Made by a program: the position numbers and the translations under genes. From NCBI RefSeq assembly GCF_010669145.1, contig NZ_CP048635.1, positions 1,137,001 to 1,201,000 of the forward strand: a stretch of 64,000 bases of DNA. The letters run 5' to 3'. How positions within the stretch are numbered: the stretch's first letter is position 1; each line of letters begins with the position of its first letter. The stretch comes from Rhizobium oryzihabitans. GTDB lineage: Bacteria > Pseudomonadota > Alphaproteobacteria > Rhizobiales > Rhizobiaceae. Below the pieces are notes generated by a model. It saw only the letters and a list, made by a program, of their open reading frames with translations, ran no database searches and was not told where the DNA came from. Shown here one piece after another: positions 52,881-62,004 of the stretch.

Positions 52881-54194
52881 GTGAATATTATGGCAAATGG
52901 TCCTGCCACGGCACCGGACCAGAAAACCCGTTTGAAATCCATTATCGGCGGATCTGCGGGCAACCTCGTTGAATGGTACGACTGGTACGTCTATTCGGCC
53001 TTCACCCTTTATTTCGCGCCGGTGTTTTTCCCTTCCGGAAACCAGACCGCCGAATTGTTGAGCGCAGCTGCCGTTTTTGCCGTCGGATTTCTGATGCGCC
53101 CCATCGGCGCATGGTTCATGGGAACCTATGCCGACCGCAAGGGCCGCAAGGCCGGCCTGACACTGTCGGTCACGCTGATGTGTCTCGGCTCGCTGCTGAT
53201 TGCCATCACCCCCGGCCATGACGCGATCGGCATCGCAGCCCCTGCCATTCTGGTTTTCGCCCGTCTTCTGCAGGGCATCAGTGTCGGTGGCGAATATGGC
53301 GCGAGCGCGACTTACCTCAGTGAAATGGCTGGCAAGAACCGCCGAGGCTTCTTCTCCAGCTTCCAGTATGTGACGCTGATTTCCGGTCAGCTTCTGGCGC
53401 TGGCGGTGCTTCTGGTGCTGCAGCGGGTTTTGACGCCGGAACAGCTCAGCGCCTGGGGCTGGCGCATCCCCTTCTTCATCGGTGGCCTTCTTGCGATTGC
53501 GGTGTTTTATATCCGTCGTGGCCTTGTCGAGACGCAGTCCTTCGAAAATGCCAAGGCGGGTGAGGCGGACAAGCCGAAATCCAGCGGATGGGCGCTGTTC
53601 AAGCATTATCCGAGGGAAGCGATGATGGTCATGGCGCTGACATCAGGCGGCACGCTCGCCTTTTACGCCTACACGACCTATCTGCAGAAATTCCTCGTCA
53701 ATACGTCCGGCTTCAGCAAGGAAAGTGCGACCGAAATCACCACGGCAGCCCTCTTCGTCTTCATGCTGTGCCAGCCGATCGCCGGTGCGCTCTCCGACAA
53801 GGTCGGTCGCAAGCCGCTGATGGTGGGCTTCGGCATTCTCGGCACGCTGTTCACCTATCTGATCTTCAGCACGCTGGCGACGACGACCGATCCGATCATG
53901 GCTTTCGCTCTCGTTCTGGTCGGCCTGTTGATCGTCACCGGCTACACCTCCATCAATGCGGTGGTGAAGGCGGAGATGTTCCCCGCCCATATCCGCGCGC
54001 TCGGTGTGGCTTTGCCCTATGCGTTGGCGAACACCATATTCGGTGGAACGGCGGAATTTGTGGCGCTGAAGTTCAAGCAGATCGGCCACGAAAACTGGTT
54101 CTTCTGGTATGTGACGATCATGATCGCGCTGTCGCTGGTGGTTTATGTGAAGATGCGCGATACGCGCGATCACAGCCATATCCACGAGGATTGA
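52881..54194 (+). CDS. MHS-family MFS transporter (KgtP-like, dicarboxylate/alpha-ketoglutarate type)
   Basis: 437 residues from GTG 52881 with GGAG 8 nt upstream (ATG 52890 is too far). Twelve membrane helices. Family signatures: SIIGGSAGNLVEWYDWYVYSAF near 21, MRPIGAWFMGTYADRKGRK near 73 (motif A), and LLQGISVGGEYGASATYLSEMA near 133. MHS permeases import organic acids such as alpha-ketoglutarate, citrate or shikimate with protons. Single gene, closed by a strong terminator. Confidence 0.92.
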   Translation: MNIMANGPATAPDQKTRLKSIIGGSAGNLVEWYDWYVYSAFTLYFAPVFFPSGNQTAELLSAAAVFAVGFLMRPIGAWFMGTYADRKGRKAGLTLSVTLMCLGSLLIAITPGHDAIGIAAPAILVFARLLQGISVGGEYGASATYLSEMAGKNRRGFFSSFQYVTLISGQLLALAVLLVLQRVLTPEQLSAWGWRIPFFIGGLLAIAVFYIRRGLVETQSFENAKAGEADKPKSSGWALFKHYPREAMMVMALTSGGTLAFYAYTTYLQKFLVNTSGFSKESATEITTAALFVFMLCQPIAGALSDKVGRKPLMVGFGILGTLFTYLIFSTLATTTDPIMAFALVLVGLLIVTGYTSINAVVKAEMFPAHIRALGVALPYALANTIFGGTAEFVALKFKQIGHENWFFWYVTIMIALSLVVYVKMRDTRDHSHIHED

Positions 54195-54212
54195 GCCCTC
54201 CAATCCAGACGA

Positions 54213-54245
54213 AAAAAGCCCCGCCAATCCTGGCGGGGCTTTTTG
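54213..54245. terminator. Bidirectional terminator
   Basis: The hairpin aaaaagccccgcca-atcc-tggcggggcttttt sits between the MHS transporter stop and the convergent histidine-kinase gene. A-run on one side and T-run on the other make it functional on both strands. Confidence 0.92.
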
Positions 54246-54257
54246 TTTTCAGCGCAT

Positions 54258-55595
54258 TCAGGCGGCTTCGACCGGAAGAACGATGCGGGCTTCGAACCCG
54301 TCCTGTCTGCCCGGTGCCGGAGAGGAGAGCACCAGCTCTCCGCCCGTTTGCTCCACCAGGCTCTTGACGATGGCAAGGCCAAGCCCGGTGCCATCCGCTT
54401 TGGTCGGGCCTCGGGCAAAACGTGTCGTCAGTTTCGGCAGGAGCGCCCTGTCGATTGCCGGTCCGGAATTGATGACGCGGATCGTCCCGTCCCCTTCGGC
54501 GAATATCTGTACCGGGCTTCCCGCCGGGCTGTGGATCAGGGCGTTTTCCAGAAGGTTGCGGATGATGATGCCGAAGCCATCCGCGCCGATCTTGCAATTC
54601 ATGCCGCCTTCGCAGCGATTGGTGAAGCGGATGCGGGATGTGCCGATCGCCGTCCTGCTCATGTCGTCGATGACTAGTTCGAGCACGGGGATAAGATCGC
54701 TCGTGGTGTCGGTCACGCCGATCCTTGCTTCGGCGCGTGACATCTGAAGAAGTTTTTCGGCAAGATGGCCGAGGTGCTGCAGGGATTTTTCGATATTTTC
54801 CACGCGCGGGGCAAGTTCCGGTGGAATATCGGCACGCAGCCGCTGCGCCTGCGCCAGCGCCCCGGCAATGGGGGTGCGCAATTCATGGGCGCTGTTGGCG
54901 GTAAATTCCCGCTCCGCCTCGATTGCCGATCGCAGCCGTCCGAGAAGGAGATTGACCGAACGGGCGATGGGATGGAGTTCGGCCGGAAAGGGCTGTGTTT
55001 CCAGCGGTGCAAGATTGCCGCCGTCCTTTCTGCCGATCTCGTCGCGAAGGGTCTGTATCGGCTGCAGGGTTCTGCGCACGACGACGATGACGGCGAAGAT
55101 GCTGGCGGGGATGAGGATGAGGACGGGCAGCAAAAGCGCGCTGCCGGCTTCTTCTATCGCCTCGCGCCGGTTGGCAAAGGCATCGGCGACCTGAAGGAAA
55201 TATTCCCCGTCCGGTGTCGCTACCGTATAGATGCGTTGCGTGGCCGTTTCGGAAAAGCCGGGTTCGAGCGAGACCTCGAAAGGCTCCGTCGAACTGTCAT
55301 GCGAATGCAGCACGACCTGTCCCTCCCGGTCGCGCACCTGATAGGTGAGATATTCGGCACCTTCCGCCGAGGGGTTGAGCTTTCGCGAGGCGGGGGCCGT
55401 GTTGTTTTCCCTGAGGTCGTCGGCCAGAAGCGGCAGCAGCCTTTCGGCCGTTTCCTGCACGCCTGCATCGAAAATTTCGGCGAACTCGTCCTGCATCACC
55501 ATGACGCCCAGCCCGCAGGCGAGAAGCCAGGATATGGCAACGACGCTGGTCAGCGCCGTCACGAGCTTGCGGGTCATGCTGGTCGGTCTGGCCAT
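54258..55595 (-). CDS. Two-component sensor histidine kinase (PmrB/BasS-like position)
   Basis: 445 residues. TM1 is at about 11-34, a periplasmic sensor domain at about 35-150, TM2 at about 153-175 (ALLLPVLILIPASIFAVIVVV), then HAMP, an H-box NSAHELRTPIAGALAQ near 238, an N-box NLLENALIHSP near 350 and a G-box ADGTGLGLAIVKSLVEQTGG near 403. It phosphorylates the response regulator encoded 38 bp upstream. The eptA-regulator-kinase order mirrors enterobacterial eptA-basRS, so control of lipid A modification is likely. Confidence 0.92.
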   Translation of the reverse strand: MARPTSMTRKLVTALTSVVAISWLLACGLGVMVMQDEFAEIFDAGVQETAERLLPLLADDLRENNTAPASRKLNPSAEGAEYLTYQVRDREGQVVLHSHDSSTEPFEVSLEPGFSETATQRIYTVATPDGEYFLQVADAFANRREAIEEAGSALLLPVLILIPASIFAVIVVVRRTLQPIQTLRDEIGRKDGGNLAPLETQPFPAELHPIARSVNLLLGRLRSAIEAEREFTANSAHELRTPIAGALAQAQRLRADIPPELAPRVENIEKSLQHLGHLAEKLLQMSRAEARIGVTDTTSDLIPVLELVIDDMSRTAIGTSRIRFTNRCEGGMNCKIGADGFGIIIRNLLENALIHSPAGSPVQIFAEGDGTIRVINSGPAIDRALLPKLTTRFARGPTKADGTGLGLAIVKSLVEQTGGELVLSSPAPGRQDGFEARIVLPVEAA

Positions 55596-55633
55596 CTATG
55601 CCTACTTGTAATTCTGTCTATCTGCCATTCTGT

Positions 55634-56287
55634 CTATCTGATCGTGTAGCCGACACCGCGCACGGTCTCGACGCGGTCATGACCGATTTTCTTGCGCAGC
55701 CGGCTGATATAGACCTCGACCGTGTTGCTTTCTATTTCGGCGCCGAATTCGTAAAGCGTGTCATGCAGCTGCGCTTTCGAGACGACGGCGCCGGGGTACT
55801 CGACCAGTTTTTCGAGAACCGCCCATTCCCGGGCGCTGAGCGTCTGCGCCGTTCCATCGACGGTGATATTGCGCGCCACCTGGTTGATTTCGATACCGGG
55901 CAAGCGAATGACCGGGGCCGAGCGACCTTCGTAACGCCGCGAGACCGCCAGCATGCGCGCCGAAAGCTCGTTGAGATCGAAGGGTTTGACCAGATAGTCG
56001 TCGGCGCCGGCATTCAGTCCGGCAATCCGGTCCGACACCTGGTCGTGCGCCGTCAGAATGATCACCGGCGTCGCATCGTCGCGGTTGCGCAGGTCCTGCA
56101 AAAGGGTGATACCCTCGCCGTCGGGTAAGCGCATGTCGAGCAGGATCAGGCCATAGGCCATGGTCCGCGTCGCTGCCGTGGCGTCGCCCAGCGTCTTGAA
56201 CCAGTCGACAGCGTGTCCCGCCGCCGCCACATGGTCTCTCAGCGCCTCTCCCAGAACATGATCGTCTTCAACAAGCAGAACCCGCAA
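55634..56287 (-). CDS. OmpR-family response regulator (PmrA/BasR-like)
   Basis: 217 residues from TTG 56287, preceded by AAAGGAG with 5 nt spacing. Receiver domain with acidic pocket VEDD near 6-9, phospho-acceptor Asp51 (LILLDMRLPD), Lys in YLVKPFDL near 101, and a winged-helix effector domain at about 130-215 (LSAREWAVLEKL, SNTVEVYISRLRKKIG, VRGVGYTIR). Partner of the downstream kinase; its gene follows eptA by 65 bp. Confidence 0.93.
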   Translation of the reverse strand: MRVLLVEDDHVLGEALRDHVAAAGHAVDWFKTLGDATAATRTMAYGLILLDMRLPDGEGITLLQDLRNRDDATPVIILTAHDQVSDRIAGLNAGADDYLVKPFDLNELSARMLAVSRRYEGRSAPVIRLPGIEINQVARNITVDGTAQTLSAREWAVLEKLVEYPGAVVSKAQLHDTLYEFGAEIESNTVEVYISRLRKKIGHDRVETVRGVGYTIR

Positions 56288-56352
56288 GACAACTCCTTTA
56301 TCGCGTCGTCCTGCGTATCGCTTTCACGGGATATGCGTCAAGCACTGTCTGT

Positions 56353-58029
56353 TCAGCTGCTCTGACGCTGGGTGCAACCACCGAAGACGTCCAGCGAGGG
56401 ATCGTAGACGGAGGTGGAGACGTTCATCATGCCAAGGATGCTGTGGAAATAATTGTCGTGGGAGCGTCCGCCCTGGGCTGCGCTCTTTGCAAGGCAGGCA
56501 CGGTCAAGGCCCATGGATTTGGCAAAATCATCGTCGAACCAGACGAGGAAGGGCACGTGGGTCTGCTGGTCAGGCGCCAGGAGATAGGGCGCGCCGTGCA
56601 GATAGACGCCGTTTTCGCCAAGCGATTCACCATGGTCCGAGGCGTAGATCATGCCGGTTGCCAGCTTGTCGGAGCGCGCTTTCAGCTTGTCGATCACGGT
56701 CGACAGGAAATGGTCGGTGTAGAGAAGCGTGTTGTCGTAGGAATTGACGATCTCGGCGTCGGTGCAATTGCCAAGTTCGGCGGTCCGGCAGTCAGGGGTG
56801 AATTTCCGGAATTCGTCAGTGTAGCGAAGATAGTAGGTCGGCCCGTGGCTGCCCATCTGGTGCAGTACGATGACGCTGTCCTTCGTGACGTTGTTAAGCC
56901 AGGCGTCGAGCTTGTCGAAGAAGATGTCATCGCGGCATTCTCCGCCGGTGCAGAAGCGGCTGTCATTGGTGGAGGGCAGGTCGAAATAGGGAATGCGGTC
57001 GGCGACGTTCTTGCTGCCGGTATTGTTGTCCAGCCATGTCGCACTGACACCGGCGTGGACGAGGACGTCCATGACGTTTTCGTTGGCGAGCGCCTTGCTA
57101 TGGCTGTATTCCGAACGCGGGAACTTCGAGAACATGCAGGGAATGGACATCGCCGTTGCGGTGCCGCAGCTGGTGGTATTCGGGAAATAGATCACGTCGC
57201 GTTTGGCAAGTTCCGGATTGGTATCACGCCCATAACCGTTGAGCGCAAAGTTTGCGGCGCGCGCGGTCTCGCCCGCCACGATGACGGTGATGCGCGGCTT
57301 GTGGACGCCGCCTGCTGCTGGAAGAACCTTCGCATCCTTGCCGATGGGGCTGACCTGTATGTCCGCTTCTTTTCCGGCCTGCGTGAAATAATGAACGGTG
57401 GACATGATCGGCGACAGGGGATTGACGCTTTTGACGATGTCCTTGTGCTGGCGGATGGCGGTGGTGAAGGTCTTGGAATTCGCAAAGCTGATGATGCCGA
57501 CGATGGTGAGGCAGATCAGGATGCTGATGGTGTTCCACAGAAGCTTTTCGAGGATCGGGCGATGCCTGACGCGGACAGCGACGATGACGAGCGACGGTAC
57601 CAGCCCGTAGATGGCGAGATGCCAGAAAAGGCCAGGTGTCATCAGATTGCCCGCTTCCGCCGGCGTCGTTTCCATGGCGTTGCGGATCATGTCGCTGTCG
57701 ATGACGATGCCGTAGCGGTCAATGAACCAGGAGGACGCTGCCGCCGCGAAGACAAGGAAGATCAGGAATGGCTTGATGAGGTATTTGGCGGAAAAAATCG
57801 TGATGAGGGCGCCAAAAAGTGCGGCCATCGCAACATAAAGTGAGACGATGGCGACAGGATAGGCGGAAAGATAGGTGTGAACCTTCGACCACAAGGTCTG
57901 GTTGGTGAAAAACAGCAGATAGGCAGCCGTCAGCAGGCTGAGCGGCACGCTGCCGATTTCCGGACGATAAGTTTCAGTTCCTGTCGCTTTCGCGGTAAAA
58001 AGAGCCACTGTCAGTTCCACCAGATCCAT
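56353..58029 (-). CDS. eptA: Lipid A phosphoethanolamine transferase
   Basis: 558 residues from ATG 58029; an ATG at 58110 adds a Cys/Pro-rich stretch unlike the family. Five N-terminal membrane helices (to about residue 185) are followed by a periplasmic sulfatase-like domain. Zinc and catalytic residues: Glu254 in VAGETARAANFALNGYGRDTNP, nucleophile Thr near 290 in NTTSCGTATAMSIPCMFS, and SDHGESLGENGVYLHG near 465. Transfers phosphoethanolamine to lipid A, lowering negative charge and giving cationic-peptide (polymyxin) tolerance. Operon with the two-component pair. Confidence 0.92.
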   Translation of the reverse strand: MDLVELTVALFTAKATGTETYRPEIGSVPLSLLTAAYLLFFTNQTLWSKVHTYLSAYPVAIVSLYVAMAALFGALITIFSAKYLIKPFLIFLVFAAAASSWFIDRYGIVIDSDMIRNAMETTPAEAGNLMTPGLFWHLAIYGLVPSLVIVAVRVRHRPILEKLLWNTISILICLTIVGIISFANSKTFTTAIRQHKDIVKSVNPLSPIMSTVHYFTQAGKEADIQVSPIGKDAKVLPAAGGVHKPRITVIVAGETARAANFALNGYGRDTNPELAKRDVIYFPNTTSCGTATAMSIPCMFSKFPRSEYSHSKALANENVMDVLVHAGVSATWLDNNTGSKNVADRIPYFDLPSTNDSRFCTGGECRDDIFFDKLDAWLNNVTKDSVIVLHQMGSHGPTYYLRYTDEFRKFTPDCRTAELGNCTDAEIVNSYDNTLLYTDHFLSTVIDKLKARSDKLATGMIYASDHGESLGENGVYLHGAPYLLAPDQQTHVPFLVWFDDDFAKSMGLDRACLAKSAAQGGRSHDNYFHSILGMMNVSTSVYDPSLDVFGGCTQRQSS

Positions 58030-58217
58030 ATGTGCCGGTGGGAGCGAGGAACATGCGGGAACACCCGTATTCCAGCTGCCACATCGGCCGATTGATGGCG
58101 GATGCGTCATTTAGCTGACATCAACCTGAAAGCTTTGTCATGAAAGTGTCACACTTTGCGGTGTCACCCCGGATGGCAGCATTTCAAATCGATGGTCAGA
58201 TAGCGGCATGATATCAT

Positions 58218-58481
58218 TTAATTCAGTCCGACGATGCCCGTTGCGGTGGTGCGCGTTAAAAATACTCGCGTTGCCCGAACCGGCAGCAGGCTGCCCGCGG
58301 GCAGGTTCTGGAAGGTCACCGTCGCCCCGGAAAGCAGGGTGAGGCAAAGCTGCCCGCCATTGCCGACATAAATAGCGCGTGTCGGGGAAGGAAGCAGGTT
58401 CGTATCATCCGGAACGATGTCGAAACCATGGGACGCCGGTGATTCCAGGCCGGCGGCATAGTGTGTGTAAATCTCAGCCAT
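58218..58481 (-). CDS. GTA-type head spike base protein (RCAP_Rcc01079 family)
   Basis: 87 residues. The pattern HYAAGLESPASHGFDIVPDDTNLLPSPTRAIYVGNGG, then LLSGATVTFQNLPAGSLLPVRATRVF and TGIVGLN, matches the small beta-rich spike base proteins linked to the Rhodobacter gene transfer agent (rcc01079, ghsA). ATG 58481 follows GGGAGACAGCA. No other capsid or GTA gene is near, so this is a stand-alone copy of either GTA or prophage origin. Confidence 0.8.
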   Translation of the reverse strand: MAEIYTHYAAGLESPASHGFDIVPDDTNLLPSPTRAIYVGNGGQLCLTLLSGATVTFQNLPAGSLLPVRATRVFLTRTTATGIVGLN

Positions 58482-58742
58482 TGCTGTCTCCCGTAAAACA
58501 AATCCGCCCTGATTATGCAGCCATGCGGGCGGGTGGGTAAAAGCGGGAACGATGGATACCTTGCGGCGTTTCGATGCCGCACCCGTCTTGTACGGGGAGG
58601 CGGATATTATGTGTGTCTTCTCACGCGGTTGGCCGCTCCGGCCATATCGTCACCCGCGTAGGCCAAATTGGCGGTGAGGGATTTTCATCCACGGGATCGC
58701 GAAGCGGCTAGATATTCGCCGGCTGGGCGAGCGCTTCGCGCC

Positions 58743-59714
58743 TCAGTTCCGGGTGTGAAGAATGAAGGCTCTGACGGCGGGAGAGGCTTCGGTTTTCCGG
58801 TGGGCGATGGCGAGGTCCGAGGTTGCCGAGCTTGCCGCAAGCGGCACATAACGCACGCCCGGAAGCCGTAGGCAATCGAGCGAGCGGGGCACCAGCGCAA
58901 CGCCGAGGCCGATGGCCACCATGCTGGCAATGGTGGTGTAGTCCCGGCCCTCCGGGCTGATGACGGGCTTGAACCCTGCTTCGTTGCAGGCCTCGATCGT
59001 ATTGTAATGAAAGCCGACATCCGGTGGCTGTCGCGGGGTGATGAAGGTTTCTGCGGCGAGGTTCTTGAGATCGATCTGCAAAGCAAAGGCCAGCGGATGA
59101 TTTTCCGGCAGCGCGGCCATCAGCGGTTCGCGCAGGACCACATGCATCGCAACGCCTTCCGGGATGGGCGCGGGCGGGCGGATGAAGGCGAAATCCAGAT
59201 TGCCGTCGGCGATCTTGGCCAATTGCAGCCGCATCTCCATTTCGATGAGCTGCAATTCCACATCGGGATGGGAGGCGCGGAAACTGGCGATCGACTGAAT
59301 GAGCAGCCCGGAATAGGCGGCGGACGCCACATAGCCGATGGAGATGCGGCCGGTTTCCCCACGGTCGACGCGCTTCAGCGCCGCAAGCGTCGCTTCGGCA
59401 TTGGCAAGGATTTTCCGGGCGTCCTCATAGAGAAGCTGGCCGGGGGTGGTCAGTTTCACTGACCGGCGCGTCCGGTCCAAGAGCGGCATGCCGACAATAT
59501 CCTCCAGCGCCATGATCTGCTGGCTCAGTCCCGGCTGGGCAATGCCGAGGCGGGCGGCGGCGCGCTCGAAATTGTGTTCATCCACCAGCACGGTGAAATA
59601 GCGCAGATGTCGCAATTCGAATGTTTCCGCCCGGCTTGCCGGTTTCCTGCCCATCTTCGTGGCCTTTTTAGCAGATTTGAATAATTCCAAGCTATTATCG
59701 GCCGGCATTTTCAT
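58743..59714 (-). CDS. LysR family transcriptional regulator
   Basis: About 323 residues from ATG 59714; an ATG at 59654 (MGRKPASRAE, AAAAAGG upstream) is also plausible and gives 303. DNA-binding domain at about 38-95 (HNFERAAARLGIAQPGLSQQIMALEDIVG), then an effector domain resembling the CbnR/BenM-like group (RISIGYVASAAYSGLL, LREPLMAALPENHPLA). Divergent from the TonB receptor gene with a 130-bp gap; whether it controls siderophore uptake is unknown. Confidence 0.88.
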   Translation of the reverse strand: MKMPADNSLELFKSAKKATKMGRKPASRAETFELRHLRYFTVLVDEHNFERAAARLGIAQPGLSQQIMALEDIVGMPLLDRTRRSVKLTTPGQLLYEDARKILANAEATLAALKRVDRGETGRISIGYVASAAYSGLLIQSIASFRASHPDVELQLIEMEMRLQLAKIADGNLDFAFIRPPAPIPEGVAMHVVLREPLMAALPENHPLAFALQIDLKNLAAETFITPRQPPDVGFHYNTIEACNEAGFKPVISPEGRDYTTIASMVAIGLGVALVPRSLDCLRLPGVRYVPLAASSATSDLAIAHRKTEASPAVRAFILHTRN

Positions 59715-59845
59715 AATCAATACTTCTGAAAAAAACCGGCTTCGCTTATTGGATCAAAATCTACACCTTGCGTAATAAGATGAGTTAAATTCTCCAGAAA
59801 AATATCCGCCCTTGTGGCGGCGCGGGTTGATAAAGGGTCTTGTCG

Positions 59846-61978
59846 GTGCAGGGAAAAACCAAACACATTTCCATTCTGGCGGGCGGTTGCGCCGCCATTG
59901 CCTATGTGGCGTTTTTGTCCCCGGGCATTGCCCTTGCGCAGGAGGCCGGCACCACGGTGCTGCAGACCATTACCGTGGACGGCGTAAAAAAGCAGGATCC
60001 CAAGGCCCCGGTAAAGGGCTATGTGGCGAAAACCAGCGCCAGCGCCACCAAGACGGGCAGGTCCCTGATCGAGACACCGCAGTCGGTGTCCGTCATCACA
60101 AAAGACCAGATGGATGCACAGAACGTCCGCAATCTCAGCGAGGCGCTGAATTATGTTCCCGGCGTCGTTGCGCAGCCGTCAGGTCCCGATCCGCGTTTCG
60201 ATGCGCCGCGTATTCGCGGGTTTGCAGGAAACCAGCTGCAATTTCTCAACGGCCTTCGGCTGATGCGCACGGCGGGTGCGCCCTCGTACGAGGTCTACGG
60301 TCTGGAGCGTGTGGAGGTCATTCGCGGGCCGGCTTCCGTGCTTTATGGCCAGGGCAATCCCGGCGGCCTCATCAATCTCATCAGCAAGCGGCCAACCTTC
60401 GAGCGTTTCGGCGAAGTGGGCGCGCAGATCGGCAGCTTCGACTACTACCAGTCGATGTTCGATATTGGCGGGCCGGTGGCGGATAGTGACAGCCTTGCCT
60501 ATCGCCTGACCGGGGTTGCCCGCAACGCCCACGCCCAGACGGACAATCTGCAGAACGACCGTTATTTCATCGCGCCGGCACTCACATGGCAACCCGATGA
60601 AGACACGAAGCTGACGGTACTTGCTTCCTATCAGCACGATAATCCGAGCTCGCCCTCCGGCCTTCCGCCGGCGCTCACCTTTTCCCGCCCGGGCAACATG
60701 CTGGACCGCAGCTTTTATGTCGGTGATCCATCGTTCGATACGTCAAACCGCAAGTTCACCAATATTGGCTACGAATTCGAGCACCGTTTCGACGAGACCT
60801 TCACCTTCCGGCAGAATGCGCGTTATTCCAATTTCGACTGGTCCTACCGGGCGCTTGGCATGTCCTCGACCAATAGCGGCATGATCGGCAATCTCATCCG
60901 CCGCAATGCGACGTTCCAGGACGAGCTGCTGAACACGTTCAACATCGACAACAGCCTCCAGGCCGATTTTTCGACGGGTCCGGTTGATCATACCCTGCTT
61001 GTTGGGCTGGATTATCGCTATTTCGACAATAACGTAAAAACAGAATTCTGGGCGGCAACGCCGCTTGATCCCGTCAATCCGGTCTATGGCGGGCCGATCA
61101 GCCTGACCTCGCGCACGCTTTATGCCGATGTGAAAACCGACATATCCCAGATCGGCCTTTATGCGCAGGACGAGATTTCCTACGAAAACTGGCGGGTTAC
61201 GGCCGGCCTGCGGCAGGATTGGGCCAGCACCAGCGGCACCACCTTCAACGGCACCACCTATCGTTCGCTCGACAAGGATGACCACAAGCTCACGGGCCGC
61301 GTCGGCGTCAGCTATCTCTTCGATGGCGGCATTGCGCCCTATGTCAGTTACGCGACCTCCTTCGAACCGGTGCCGCAGCCGGCTGTCGGCGATGCGCCGA
61401 AGCCCACCACCGGCGAACAGTGGGAAGCGGGCATCAAATATCAGCCCGAAGGCTTTGACGGTTTCTTCTCGGCGGCGATCTACGATCTGAAGCAGAAGAA
61501 CGTGACAACGACTGTCGGCGGCGTGACGCAGCAGATGGACGAGGCGCATGTGAAGGGCGTCGAGCTTGAAGGTGTCGCAAGCCTGGCCGACGGGCTCGAC
61601 CTGCGTGCGGCCTATACCTACATGGACAGCGAAGTTTCCGGCCGCGTGAACAATGGCAGGGAGCTGGACAACACGCCGCGCCATTCCGCCAGCCTATGGC
61701 TCGATTATACCTTCGCGGAGGATACGGCGCTTGAGGGCTTCGGCATCGGCGGCGGTGTTCGCTATGTCGGCGAGCGTTACGGCGATGCCGCCAATGCCTT
61801 TGAAATGAAGGGGCTTACCCTTCTCGATCTCGGCGTTCATTACGAGAAGAACGGCTACCGCGCCTCGCTTCTCGTGCAAAACTTGACTGATAAAGAATAT
61901 ATTTCTAGTTGCTCCACTTTCGGATGCTATTACGGTGACGGAAGAACCGTTATGGGCAAGCTGACCTACCGGTGGTGA
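59846..61978 (+). CDS. TonB-dependent ferric-siderophore receptor (FhuA/FoxA-like)
   Basis: About 710 residues. GTG 59846 is favoured (AAAGGG 9 nt upstream); TTG 59840 is too close. Signal peptide to about residue 33 (GIALAQ), then a TonB-box-like segment (TVLQTITVDG), a plug domain at about 75-180 (ETPQSVSVITKDQMDAQN, VEVIRGPASVLYGQGNPGGLINLISKRP) and a 22-stranded barrel ending YGDGRTVMGKLTYRW with C-terminal aromatic Trp. Imports a hydroxamate-type ferric siderophore, as judged from family. First gene of an uptake operon. Confidence 0.93.
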   Translation: MQGKTKHISILAGGCAAIAYVAFLSPGIALAQEAGTTVLQTITVDGVKKQDPKAPVKGYVAKTSASATKTGRSLIETPQSVSVITKDQMDAQNVRNLSEALNYVPGVVAQPSGPDPRFDAPRIRGFAGNQLQFLNGLRLMRTAGAPSYEVYGLERVEVIRGPASVLYGQGNPGGLINLISKRPTFERFGEVGAQIGSFDYYQSMFDIGGPVADSDSLAYRLTGVARNAHAQTDNLQNDRYFIAPALTWQPDEDTKLTVLASYQHDNPSSPSGLPPALTFSRPGNMLDRSFYVGDPSFDTSNRKFTNIGYEFEHRFDETFTFRQNARYSNFDWSYRALGMSSTNSGMIGNLIRRNATFQDELLNTFNIDNSLQADFSTGPVDHTLLVGLDYRYFDNNVKTEFWAATPLDPVNPVYGGPISLTSRTLYADVKTDISQIGLYAQDEISYENWRVTAGLRQDWASTSGTTFNGTTYRSLDKDDHKLTGRVGVSYLFDGGIAPYVSYATSFEPVPQPAVGDAPKPTTGEQWEAGIKYQPEGFDGFFSAAIYDLKQKNVTTTVGGVTQQMDEAHVKGVELEGVASLADGLDLRAAYTYMDSEVSGRVNNGRELDNTPRHSASLWLDYTFAEDTALEGFGIGGGVRYVGERYGDAANAFEMKGLTLLDLGVHYEKNGYRASLLVQNLTDKEYISSCSTFGCYYGDGRTVMGKLTYRW

Positions 61979-62004
61979 CCCACATCAAGTGAAGCAGCAG
62001 GGGC

